Shown here one piece after another: positions 23,901 through 35,582 of a stretch of 64,000 bases of DNA. Where the stretch lies: assembly GCA_013399115.1 (NCBI GenBank), contig VXAA01003830.1:748208-812207 (forward strand), in the 5' to 3' direction. Both the position numbers and the translations under genes were made by a program. Source of the stretch: Anseranas semipalmata. Its lineage: Eukaryota > Chordata > Aves > Anseriformes > Anseranatidae. The notes beneath the pieces were generated by a model that was not told the DNA's origin, did not search any database, and saw only the letters and a list, made by a program, of their open reading frames with translations. Within the stretch, counting starts at the first letter, position 1. The number at the start of each line of letters is the position of its first letter.

Positions 23901-25356
23901 TTGCTTTATGAAGCCAGAATGGAGTTGGAATTAATACATGCAAAGAGTATATCTTTTAGCTTTGAGGTTTTGAACTTAAAAATTTCAGCTTAAAAAATTT
24001 CCTGCTGAACAAAAGGGAATGTACAGAAACCGTAACTCCTTCAGTTGTGCAAGCTCACATCACAGACAGGAGTAAGGAAAACAGGGAAATTACAGCCTGC
24101 TGATACTCTGAAATACAGCCGGGGAGCAGATTGTGGAATGCACTACCATTTTGCTACCTGCTAGCACAGCTCCTGCCAGAAAGGGCTGTTATGATGGCTG
24201 AGCCCAAACTGGTGGTGTAAGGCCAGCAACACGCACCTCATACGGGTGCACTGGCTACGTTCTGGTTTGAGGCACAAGTATTTCTTCCTGAAGTTGATTA
24301 TATCCATGCACCACATGTGTCGGTTTTCAGAAGCCCCTTGTGTTATGGTCTATGTACTTTTTTAAAAGGCTTCTCACTGACATGTAGTAAAGGCAAATGT
24401 CTGTTGATCAGGTCTATATGTGTATGCCAATAAAGGTCTCTATTGTATAGGTGGAGGTGTACAAAACTGATGGGTACCTCTGTCCCTGAGGACCAGGGTA
24501 GATACAGAAGAGGGAATAATGACAGGAATAAAGAGAGCAAAGGGTTGCTTCCCCCAGGACTGAAGAGTTTGCTTTTCCTTTGTTTCAGATATTTTTGTTT
24601 GTCAGGATTTTATTTGATTATGCGAAAAACTCTTGTCTTTCATTGTATGCAGATTTCCATTTCCAGATCCAAGACCGTTTGCATTTGAAGTTTGGATTCA
24701 AACTGTTGAAAGGCACGAACTATCTGCAGAGTGCAAATCTGAACATGGAGAGCAGCTGCCCAGGAGAATGGTGATACATCATTTCCAGGGTTTGTTGAGG
24801 TCTTATATTTTAACAGTGTCAGCCTTCCCACTCTGTTGCAAGCACAATTTACACCCCTTCTGTCTCCTAAGAGGAACGGAAATAGAGGCGACAAAGATGT
24901 TCCCAGAGGAGTGACTAATCTTTACCCTTCAGGACCGTTCAAGGATAGCCACCTCTACTAATCATTAAATAGTTGTTTTTCAAACAAGAAAAAAAAAATA
25001 AAATAAATGCAAAGCAGTTAATTCCATTTCCCAAGTGTTCTGCAATGCACATCATTATCTATTCAGCTTCTCATAGTCATTACCGGATAGAAATTAGGTC
25101 TAGCAATGAATGGTCAGTATGATGCTGTCAGCAGTACACACTTCAATTTTAAATTTAAAATGGAGTCTGTTGTCTGCCTATATCAGCTATTAACTTTACT
25201 GTCATTGTCACAAAGCCATCAATTTCAGTCTGTCCCAAACCCATTTTCTGTGTAGAGTCAGCCCATCTTCCTCATTTCCTACCCATGCAGATTTTAAATC
25301 ATCTTGTAAGCCTTGTACCGCACCAAAGGTTTAAGGCTGTAAGACTTGGCAGGCTG

Positions 25357-25392
25357 TTTTTTTTTTCTTTTCTTTTTTTTTTTTTCCCCCCT
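25357..25392 (+). repeat. 36-nt polypyrimidine tract
   Basis: The + strand is pure T and C from 25357 to 25392 (T-runs broken by single C, then C6 and T). Such tracts can form triplex structures and vary in length. It lies about 490 bp upstream of a CR1 block. Confidence 0.8.
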
Positions 25393-25884
25393 AATGTACA
25401 TTCAGTATCTACTACCAGATAACAGATTGCAGCTATTCTCTGGACTGGATCATGCTAGAAACAGGAAAACAGAAGAGAAACCCTATAAGCTGATATAAAG
25501 TGGATGAAAGCCTTATTCCACTGAGGCTGGTGGCAAATGCAGTAGAACTTAATTTCCAAGTAATTGCTATAAAAATTGTTTCAGAGAGAGTGCACAAAGT
25601 AGCCTTTGTCGGCAGGATCTTGTACATTTTAGAGATGACCTCTGCTTGTGTAGCATCAAAGCATCCGAGAGTATCAGAAATGCCCCAGTTAGTTGCCTTC
25701 TAGTTTAATGTGAGGGAGTTTGTTACCAGAACATTTTAAGCTTTTAAAAGCAAGAGTCTTCAGTTCTGGATTTTGCCTCTTCCTGTTCTAACAATGTCTA
25801 AGAACATTGACTTTTATGGCCCGTAAATTTCCTCAAATTTTCCAGAAGGGCACAGCTTAGGGAGCATATATACGATTAGAGAGA

Positions 25885-26848
25885 GATGGCTTTGATGGAT
25901 GGACTATTAGAGGGATAAGGAATTAGCTGGATGGCAATATCCATTACAGTCAGTGGCTGAATGTCCAAATGGAAACCTGTAGTGAGTGGTGTCCCTCAAG
26001 GGTCCGTACTGGGACCAATACTATTTAATATCTTCATTAATGACATCAACAGGGGGACTGAGTGCACCCTCAGCAAGTCTGCAGAGGACACCAAGCTGAG
26101 TGGTGCCATTGATGCACTAGTGGAAAGGGAAGCCATCCAGAGGGACCTTGACAGGCTTGAGAGTTGGGCCCAAGAATGTCATGAAGTTCAACAAGGCCAA
26201 GTGCAAGGTCCTGCACCTGGGTCAGGGCGATCTCCAATACCATTACAGGCTGAGTGATGAATGGATTGAGAGCAGACCTGCAGAGAAGGATTTGGGGGTA
26301 CCGGTGGATAAAAAATTGGATATTAGCTGGCAATGTGCACTTGCAGCCCAGAAAGCCAATCATATCCTGGGCTGCATCAGAAGAAGCATGGCCGGCAGGT
26401 CAAGAGAGATGATTCTCCTCCTCCGCTCTCTTGAGACCCCACCTGAAGTACTGCATCCAGCNNNNNNNNNNNNNNNNNNNNNNNNNNNNNNNNNNNNNNN
26501 NNNNNNNNNNNNNNNNNNNNNCAGAGGAGGGCCACAAAAATTATCAGAGGGCCAGAACTCCTCTCTTATAAAGAAAAGCTGAGAGAGCTGGGGTTATTTA
26601 GCCTGCAGAAGAGAAGACTCTGGGGAGACCTTATTGTGGCCTTTCAATATCTAAAAGAGGCTTATAAGAAAGAGGGAGACTTTTTACCAGGGTCTGCAGA
26701 GACAGGACGAGGGGCAATGGTTTTAAACTGAAAGAGGATAGATTTGGTTTGGACATAAGGAAGAAATTTTTTATGTTGTGGGTGGTGAGACACTGGAACA
26801 GGTTGCCTGGAGAAGCTGTGGATGCCTCGTCATTGGAAGTGTTCACTG
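25885..26848 (+). mobile_element. CR1 LINE copy A with RT remnant (sense), contains assembly gap
   Basis: The copy starts near GGCTTTGATGGATGGACTAT inside the RT region and runs toward the 3' end. The RT block [15 protein letters not shown] is intact at about 25987-26031. The downstream catalytic box, normally F-A-D-D-T, reads S-A-E-D-T near 26083, so the active site is lost. The C-terminal ORF2 pattern ([18 protein letters not shown]) continues to about 26845, where the expected tail is replaced by a second CR1 copy. A 60-N gap (26462-26521) interrupts it, so its true length in the genome is uncertain. Confidence 0.92.
26462..26521. other. Assembly gap (60 N)
   Basis: Sixty unknown bases lie inside CR1 copy A. 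The flanks align to adjacent parts of the CR1 consensus as I know it, so the missing piece is probably a short CR1 segment around the VQRRA region. Any open frame crossing it is not reliable. Confidence 0.99.
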
Positions 26849-27223
26849 AGTTCCCTTGGTTTGTTCAGCCTAGAGAAGAGGAGACTGAGGGGAGGCCTCA
26901 TGGCAGCCTGCAGCTTCCTCACGAGGGGAACGGAGGGGCAGGCGCTGAGCTCTGCTCTCTGGTGACAGCGACAGGACCCGAGGGAACGGCATGGAGCTGT
27001 GACAGGGGAGGTTCAGGCTGGGTGTTAGGAAAAGGTTCTTCACCAAGAGGGTGGTCGGGCACTGGAACAGGCTCCTGCCAGAGTTCTAGAAGCGTTTGGA
27101 CAACGCTGTCAGACATATGGTCTGATTTTTGGGTGGTCCTGTGTGGAGCCAGGAGTTGGACTCCATCATGCTTATGGGTCCCTTTCAACTCGGGATATTC
27201 TACAATTCTATGATTCTATGATA
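26849..27223 (+). mobile_element. CR1 LINE copy B, 3' end of another subfamily (sense)
   Basis: From about 26849 (TTGGTTTGTTCAGCCTAGAG) the sequence restarts at a CR1 position upstream of where copy A stopped and runs to a classic tail: TTCTACAATTCTATG followed by ATTCTATGAT, ending at 27223. The interior (CAGCTTCCTCACGAGGGG, GGTGGTCGGGCACTGGAACA) differs from copy A and resembles the copy at 14.3 kb. Copy B directly abuts copy A in the same orientation, so it either inserted into A's 3' end with loss of the remainder or joined it by recombination. Confidence 0.9.
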
Positions 27224-28509
27224 ATTGTGATATGAAGGGTTCCTTGAACAGAAAACATGTTCTGATCTTCAATCTTCTCTACAAACATGAAATGATTCAA
27301 GCAAGAGTCTTCTTTAATAGCTACAGATAAGTTTCTGCCTCTTTGTTTCCGTGACAGAAAGCTGCTTCATTAACCTACATCTCACTGGAAAAAACTGTAA
27401 AGGGACAAATTTGTTAAATACTCTAACTGTGATGTTGTGTTACATCAGTACATAATGCAGCAAGTAATGAAACATGGGTAATTTTGGTCATTTGCATGTG
27501 CAGTTGCACTGTTGTTAAGCATTGATTGGGCATGTAGTCGATTGGGCATTTGTTTAATGTACCTGAATGCCAAGAGAAATGTTGGGCACTTGGAACCTGA
27601 GTACTCCAAGAGTGCTGTGTCCAACAACTAAGGTGACACTATTTGTTATAAATCTTGTGTTCAAATCCCATCCCACCCAGTAGATGTCTATATTATTGTA
27701 ATGAAATGCCTAGGTTTTGCTTACAGGAAATTAGAGACTTACTAAGCCTTAATGTTACTGAGCTGCTGTGAGCCCTAAATAGTATCCAAGTGTTGGCAAA
27801 ACTCCCATACTGACCCTTTATTCCCCTCACACTCTTGGGAGCTGGGGCTAGCAGGCATTTCCTATGTGAGGCACAAGAGACTGCACAACAAGATGCAGCA
27901 CCCATCCCATTGGCGATCAAAGCACTTCCTTGAAAGACCCCAATTCATGTCTTTGACCTCTGGTGGCCATCAGGCTCCAGAGGGATGCAGCAACATGAGA
28001 AAGGTCTGAAAGGAGCCGATTTATGTGCAGAAGGTGCACTCTCATATGCAAGTCTTTATCTGCATACATAGAAGCCTCACTGCGAGAAGAGAAAGCAAAC
28101 ATATATTTCATAAAAACTGAAAGATGACACAGAGTATGTGCATAATTTATATCTCTTGGAAGATACAGCTTCTGAGTACAAATCAAATATGTGTATCCAG
28201 AAAAGGGAAGAGTAAAAAATACTACACAATGAGAACCAAGCAAAAACTCCCCTTACCTATAGCAGCAATGACCAAAGGATAAAGAGAGAGGTCGTACTGT
28301 GTAAGGAGGCCCGCTGAAGCAAGGTGCGCTGGGTATTTGCACCTTCAAACTATGTCACGAGTACAATGAACTGCTTCATTGGTCAAGGAGCAGTTCAGAT
28401 GTGTTGGCCCTTAAATCTGTGTTACAGCTTAAATGGCAGCAGGGGCTTTTCCTGCAATCTTTGGAAAATCCATTAGCATTGCATATGGTCCTGTAACACT
28501 GCTGCCATT
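27224..28509. other. Intergenic spacer between CR1 blocks
   Basis: About 1.3 kb of unique sequence. Open frames on the minus strand at 27693-27920 and 27917-28243 have no recognisable content. I see nothing else in it. Confidence 0.6.
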
Positions 28510-28832
28510 ATCACAGAATCACAGAACCATTTAGGTTGGAAAAGACCTCCAAGATCACCTAGTCCAACCTATGACCTAACACTACCAAGTCCCCCACTAA
28601 ACCATATCACTAAGCTCTTCATCTAAACGTCTTTTGAATACCTCCAGGGATGGTGACTCAACCGCTTCCCTGGGCAGCCTGTTCCAATGCCTCACAACCC
28701 TTTCAGTAAACAAGTTTTTCCTAACATCCAACCTAAACCTCCCCTGGTGCAACTTTAGCCCATTCCCCCTCGTCCTATCACCTGGCACGTGGGAGAAGAG
28801 ACCAATCCCCACCTCGCTACAGCCTCCTTTAC
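28510..28832 (-). mobile_element. CR1 LINE 3' end, fairly well preserved (antisense)
   Basis: The + strand begins ATTATCACAGAATCACAG, the complement of a CR1 tail, then AGGTTGGAAAAGACCTCCAA. On the minus strand the C-terminal ORF2 frame is uninterrupted ([42 protein letters not shown]). The low number of changes from the family pattern suggests a comparatively young insertion. The 5' truncation point coincides with a short tandem repeat at 28833-28865. Confidence 0.92.
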
Positions 28833-28865
28833 GGTAACTGTAAGGTAACTGTAAAGTAACTGTAC
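28833..28865 (+). repeat. Three 11-bp tandem units at CR1 truncation point
   Basis: GGTAACTGTAA occurs twice (28833-28843 and 28844-28854), followed by a third, slightly changed unit (AGTAACTGTAC). Another GGTAACC follows at 28870. The unit looks derived from the CR1 sequence at the same point (AGGTA..TGTA), so it probably arose by slippage at the 5' junction when the element inserted. Confidence 0.75.
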
Positions 28866-31800
28866 TTAAGGTAACCATTATGAGACTGAATTTCTAGTTA
28901 CAGGCTTGAACCTGAGACATGATTGCAACACCTTCTCATCAGATCTTTGCCAAATTGCCAGAAAATACTCCATTAGAGAAAATACACTACACACCATCTT
29001 TTCTACACTTTCTTCACACGCTCATAACCGGTGCTTAAAAAACAGAGTCCTATAATTCTTCTTCTCACTACAAACATACCTGTATACCAACAGCTGCAAA
29101 CATAAAATCTCAAACCTAAGCTCCCATTATTCACATTTTGAACAGCTGGAAAAAAACACCCTTTTTCAATGGAAACAAGCATTCTTGGCTAAGCCACTAG
29201 ATCTGTGAAGCCTGACAGGACTTCAATAGCTGGCTGAGATCCTTCAGCAGTCCCTGGAAGGATGAGCCTGCACTGTCACTTGTCTTCCAGGTCTAAATAA
29301 GGGAAGAAGACAGCTAGGACCAATCTTTAGAACAGGCTTTACAGCAGGAGAACAAAAATGTCCTGGACTTAGCCTCAGCCAGTCAGTTAAGGATTGTGGA
29401 GTTCTCAGGAGACCCTGATCTTCACTCTGATATTTTTACATCTGGGAAGGGTCTCTGATTTGAAAAATGTAGCACCACTCCATCTGTAAAATAAAAAGGA
29501 TAATAGCACTTTGTTGTAGGCTTCTACATTTTATTAGTTGTTGAAGTCTAGCAGTAGGTTGGCACTGTGCAAGGCATGAAGAATGCTGCTGTCTCCAGTG
29601 GCTTTTAACAATGAAATATAAATACAAGCCTGGAGCTCTTGTGTGGCCAGAATGTGATATCACTGCACAGCTTTGGCAGTGCTTGGCCTTGTCTGAATGG
29701 CAATGTCATATTGGAGCAGGGAGGGCTGTAAGAGCACCAATCAACAGAGGAAGAGGAAGAGAAAGGATGTATGAAAACAGAGGTACATTCCTTACTGAAT
29801 CGCATAAAAGAGGCATTTCAGTTGTTAAGGATGGAATGGAGCATGGAGGAGACGATAAAGGCATCACTGAGGTGTGATGTACTGGCTGAGTGGGAACGGG
29901 AGCAGGAAATACTGCAGCTGGTGCTACAGGTCAGAGCAGAGTTCTGCAGAGCCTTGAAGGAAGCCATGAGTAGCTAAAATTTAATGCAGGAGGCCAAAGG
30001 AAAATGATGGAAGAATTCGGAGGTGCCGCTGTTGAGGCAGATGATTTACCGAGGCATTTGAAATAGGTTGCAAAGGAAAAAGATGAAAATGAAGAGGAGG
30101 CTCTAGTAGTCTTGAGGAGAAATGATCAGGGCATGACCACAATTTTTGTTGTATGGCTGACAAGGGTGAGAAGTTGCACATGGTAAAGTGATGTAATTTA
30201 GTAAATGTCTGGATCTTGTCTCAGACAGGGAGAGACGAGTCTCAAGAGATTTAATTAATGTATAGGAGTCCTTGTAGAAAATTGCTAAGTGTTGCTATGC
30301 CCAGAAGTTTCTCAAGAAATAGAAAAGAAAATGAAAGATGGTCACGATTCCCTGATTTCAAAAAGAAATTCAGCAAGAGTTGTAATCTGTGCTTCCTGTA
30401 CAATGATGAATATTTGGACCTATTGTCTCCTTATGGGTAGAAAGCGCTACAAAGATCAATTCCTTACTTCTTGGGCCTCCAGAGGGTTCCCTCTGAATGA
30501 TGTTTGAAACAGCTCTGTAAAACCTTTAAGGAGAGGTAAAGTATAAATTCTATCTTGATTTCATATTGACTTGTTATAGACAAGCAACTCTTCCAAAAAT
30601 GTTTTCACATGTTCATTTATCTCCCTTTAGAGAAAGCAGTGTGCCAATTTCTGAGAGAGAACAAAATTATCATGTATTATTTTTGGATGTAAGCAATTTG
30701 TGGTTAATCTTACTCTGGCAAAACAGTGTACCAAACTCCTGGTTTCAAAACCAGGCAAGTTTATTGGATGAAGTGTGAAGGAAGGAGGAGAAAATTTCAC
30801 CTAACCCAAATAATATGGCATGTTCTGCCAGCCTACAAATAAGCCTGAAGCTGGAGTAGCTCGGCAAGAGAAGATGAAGAATATTAATGCATCGAAATGT
30901 CTATATGTGGATGCAAGGAGCACAGAAATAAGCAGCTGGCTCTAGAAGGAATACTAAACAATGAAGTTTATGAACTAGTGGGCCCAGCTGAGGCAAGGTG
31001 GGTTGACTCTTGTCAGTGCTTGGAATGTCAATAAAGAAGGATACAGTCTGCACAAACTGGGAGAGGCACGGTGGCCCGATAAAGCTGTGTTTTCTCACTG
31101 GTGTGGTGGATGCAATTGACAGAAAATGATGTTCTGTTCTCTTGAAGAAGCTTAAAATTAGTGAATCAGAAGAAATACTGAACATGGTGGATCTGGTGTG
31201 GCATTTTGAGTTCTTGGAAATTCTTAAACTCCTGAACAAAATGGATGTAAATGTATTTATGCTAAAAGACAATTCAAGCATTTTAGTTAAATGCACACTC
31301 ACAATTCCTTAGTGAAGCTACAAAACACTGGATGCTCTGTTTGAATGTTGAGTGTATTCTTCTGAAGTTTTCTAATTGCAATAATTAGTACCAGCCGTGG
31401 GATGGGCCACCTACTTCTCTTTCCCACTTTGATGTCAGCTGCTCAAGGGAAGAATGTAAATAGAAGCCGGACTGAAAATGCAAACACTTCTTGAGGTCTT
31501 TGGCCTCAGTATTCTAGCCCTGAGTCACTGTTCTAAGGTTGGCCATCTCAAGCGTACAAGAAAGAACTATCCTATGAAATATGAAACAGTGAAGTCAGCC
31601 CACAGGCATAGGTAGTTTGACCATTAATGGTTTGCACTTTTCTTTTGCACACTGAGTGTGTTGATCGCTGAAATCTTACATCCATTAGCTAAATTCCTGT
31701 GCTCTGAGCACACAGCCTCACACTGGGTGAATCAGGCTCAGCTTTCCCCCCTGACCCTGGTAGAGGCTGAGGCCACATGCAGAAGTATGGATTACCATTT

Positions 31801-34800
31801 GTCTCCAAAGGCTGAGCCCTGAGCTGTTGGTTATAACCCATGCCACACCACTGGATGGGTTGCATGTTCCTTGCTGGAGATGCCTGTAGGCAGGTAGGCA
31901 CAGCCTAAGCTTTGTTTATGAAATGTTATGGGGAAATACAGACATCTACTGAGAATACCTGCAAGGACATTCTCACATGCCTCTGAATAGGCAGTTTTTT
32001 GGGTGCAAGGTCCTGGTCTGAACTGGGTAGTGATGGGACTTGAGACGTTATTCCCTGCTGTATACTCTGGTCAGCAGCCTGCCTAGCTGGTCTCCTTTCC
32101 TCCTCAAGATTTTGTTTTCATGTCTGGTTGCTGTGGGGCACAAGAGCATATGAAACCATCATATTTGACCACAGCTGGACAGGGTACTAAAATACATGGA
32201 GGAAGTTTTCTGGGCTGGCAGGGACAAACAGAGAGAACCTCACAGGCTACTTAACCAAGAGAAAGCATTACCAAAGGCAGGCACAGCCTCCATCCCCACG
32301 CAGTGCTTCTGGCCTCGGAAGGGAGCAACACTTATACCCAAGGCATTGCTGCGGTCCAGCAATTTTTCTAGCACCCACACGTAACCAAAAGCTGGCTGGA
32401 TGAAACTGTACATGCAGCTGGTGCTTCAGACTCCTCAGGCCCATGCAGCAGATGCATGTCCTGCTTCCTGCTGTCATGGGGCTCACTGCAGCCTGCGCAC
32501 AGCTGCGCTTACTGCCACCCCCCCACCACCGAAAGCTAATGCCCCGTTCCTCTCCCAGCAGAACTGCACCTGTTGACCCTCCTTCCCAGGCTTGTTTAGT
32601 TTAGCTTAAATGCTTTTGAGCAGTAGATATGTCCTTGCCTGGATCAGTCATAAGACAAGGAATGCTTGTTTGACTAAGCTACCCCTAATCCTTTAACGGG
32701 GAAGCTTTTATCTAGCAGAACTGGTGAGTGAAACACACAGTGAGGGCTTGTTAGCAGAAAATATTGCACCGCTGCGTTTTCTTTTTGGCAACTCCACAGC
32801 AGACTGCAAGGCTTTATAGACATGCGTGTGTCAAAGCAAGCCATGCTGCTCTGCTGAATGCAGCCTCCTGGGAATTGGGAAGGAGGGAAATTGGAGATAG
32901 GTCTGGGATGAGATATTGCAATCTGCAACTGCCCCGTGTGGGTTATTAAATCAGCACTTTTAGGTATAAAAACAGTGTGGGACTGTCAACACTAAATATG
33001 TCAGTCACAGGTAGAAACTGCCTGGTGTCCTGCAATTCTTATTTGCATGAAATCAAAAATAGTAGGAGGAAATCTGCCTGCAGCAGACTTTCAATTTACG
33101 TCAGCCTGCCAAACTCTTCAGTGACAGAAAGCCTCTGTGTGAACACTTAGTCATCTCCTTCATTTAACATCCAGTGGGTGTAATGTTTGGCAGCCTAGCC
33201 CTCTGAAGAGACAGCCCTGGCATCTCATTTTAGCACATTATCCCATTATATTGTGAGCTGTAGTATCCCAGTGTAAGGAAAGCAATGAAAACCTGTAACT
33301 GTATGGGCACAAGGGGCACATAGTCAACTCTGTCTTGTCCGGGGCCACCCAAGTGCCTGTAATTAACAATTAACAGAGGGTATCTGAAGGAGGAGGTCAG
33401 TCAAGGGGAACACTGAGGCTGCCTGGGCAGACCTGGGGGGACACAGGCTGGTCCCATGGGCTTTGCCAGGGACATTGGCTCGGCCACACCAGGGCTTACA
33501 AATGGCTTGACTGGTGGAGACCAGAGGTTGCCCAGTGCCTGAGCTGGGGGATTCTGGGGATGCCCACAGGCTGGACTGTCTTTTTAGACAGCAAAACCCA
33601 TCCATATCTGACCCTACCAGGAATCAAAGGCAGATTTTCAAAGATACCTGGGTGGATGCATAATGCCAACTTTAGTTTGCAAGTTCAGAAAATACTGAAG
33701 CAGACAGCATTGATGGGAGATGTTTGCTAAATCTTCATCATCCCTTTTTTAACAAACCCTATGACATTGAATTTATGTCTGCAGGTGCTAAACAGCTATT
33801 TTGGACCTTCAATGCTTAACTTCTGTGGAATTTAAAATCCAAGGCCCAGACAGCTCCTCAAGGGCACCAAGCTTTCAGTGATATTCATGTAGCCAGCAAG
33901 TGAGAGCAAGACTAATGCGCTTATGAGTGAAGTACCATGACGGCTGATTTTAGGACCTCCCTGGTGCAGAACACAAAATAAGAGTGGGCATATCGAGAGT
34001 ACAGCCACCCTGGTAATTTAAACATATACAGAAGCACACTGTCACTGGGGCCAGCTGGCATCAAGGGACCTGTACTGAAGATTTTAGAGGTGGGTGCCAC
34101 AAGCAGACTACGTGCTTGGAGGGGCCCTGGCCCATTCCTGTTCCCAGACCTTGGCTGGATGCTCTTTGGCAGACCAAGAAGTGGCACAAGTCAAGGAAGT
34201 TTCCAGGAACCATTCAGATGATTTAAAAGTGCACGTGATTGAATTTCATTTTCCCTAGAAGTGCCCTGGCACATCATAGTTGACCAATGCAGATACACGT
34301 GGGCACTCTACAGCGTGCCGGGATGAACAGCGATGTCAGAAGAGACCTTCCATTCACCTTCACCAAGTGCCCTGGCCACCAGGCTGCAGCACAGAGTGCT
34401 GGTTCACATACCTTTCTCCTGGCTCCAGCAATCTCGACTTTTTTTTGTGCATGCCACTGCTTTCTCACCATTTCTCTCAACCTTGGGCAACTCCCTGCTT
34501 TGCTGGCCAGCCACGGTCTGTCTCAGACCTTTATCTACCTCCAGGCAATTTATAGGGAACCTGAACATCACAGGGTGTGTGGCAGAAAATCCTGTGAGAG
34601 CTTTGCTCTGCTAAGCAATAGTGAAATCCCTCACTTATGTTTTGTGCCCTTTAAAAATAGGAGTTAGATGCTTTAAAATGTTATCCCAAGGAAAACTAGA
34701 GGGAGTTGATGTGGTGGCTTTGAAACCTTGTAACAGGCTGTGATGACATGAACATCCCTGAAATTCCACGAATGTTGAAGGCAAGGGGGTGCATATTTTT

Positions 34801-35565
34801 ATTTACAGCTAGCCTGTGACCTGATCCCATTAAAGTATGCTTGTTAATAGGCCTGATACGAGTGGAATTACTCTTGTTACTCCTGAAAACAGTGAGCCCA
34901 CTGGCAGAATAAACATTGGCAGGATCAGGTATCAAATGAGTCATCGTTTCCAAACACAAAAAGCCAGCAAGCCAGTAAATAAACATGTTAGTTAAATTAA
35001 CTACCACACGTAAACTCTGTGTCATTTTAAAACAACCTTGGGATAACCACCACCACATACTTAAATCTCTGTCCTAAGGCAAGCCTCTCCAGCTAACACC
35101 ATCCCAACCCACAGCCACCCCTCTGGCAACTGCTCCTCCTCATTCGAGCTGCGGCTGTGCACGGGTGGGTCAACAGGTGGGGTCCAGCAAGGTGAACGAT
35201 CTGCTTCTTCTGCTTCCCATGCAACCCGTTTGAAGTCTGTGGGGTTGCACGATGTAAATTAGAGGGGAATGGGGTTCACGGGGTCTCTGGCATAAGCATA
35301 ACACTATGATATTCCCCCACGGGCATTTCAAATAACTTTCAAGAATCAGTATAAAATCATAAGCATTAAATTAATAAAATAATATTTAATTTGGGAACTG
35401 TTCCTTGAGGGTTTAAAACTTAAAAAAAAACCAACAACAAACACATCACTACATTTAAGTAGGTGGACATCTGAGTAAACTGATGCTAACAGTGAGAGGA
35501 CGAAGCAAAGCAGGGCAGGACGCCTTGCCAATGCAGAACTGTTCTCTGTAACAGTCTCCTGGTGC

Positions 35566-35582
35566 TTTTTTTTTTTTTTTTT
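35566..35582 (+). repeat. Poly(T) tract, 17 T
   Basis: A run of 17 T. On the minus strand this reads as poly(A), but no gene-like or retroelement sequence adjoins it on either side. Confidence 0.85.

Larger units (their letters stand above)
17859..25884. other. Intergenic region downstream of MED30
   Basis: Eight kilobases of unique, AT-leaning sequence. Within it I see a splice-bounded open frame (18894-19046, listed separately), a 22-bp TA-rich palindrome (19526-19547), an A16 run (20964-20979) and a 36-nt polypyrimidine tract (25357-25392). Overlapping short open frames at about 24440-24915 on both strands look like chance. The stretch 23310-23560 has the look of unique regulatory DNA (TTTGCATATG, TTTTAATTA), but this is only an impression. 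Confidence 0.6.

Noticed and set aside
24443..24914. Cluster of short frames on both strands
   Set aside because: They overlap in several frames and both directions without any family match or consistent splice sites.
26148..26582. 144-codon frame crossing the N gap
   Set aside because: It is CR1 copy A sequence, with unknown bases making up part of the frame.
26749..27213. 154-codon plus frame and overlapping minus frame
   Set aside because: It spans the junction of two CR1 copies and much of it reads non-coding CR1 tail.
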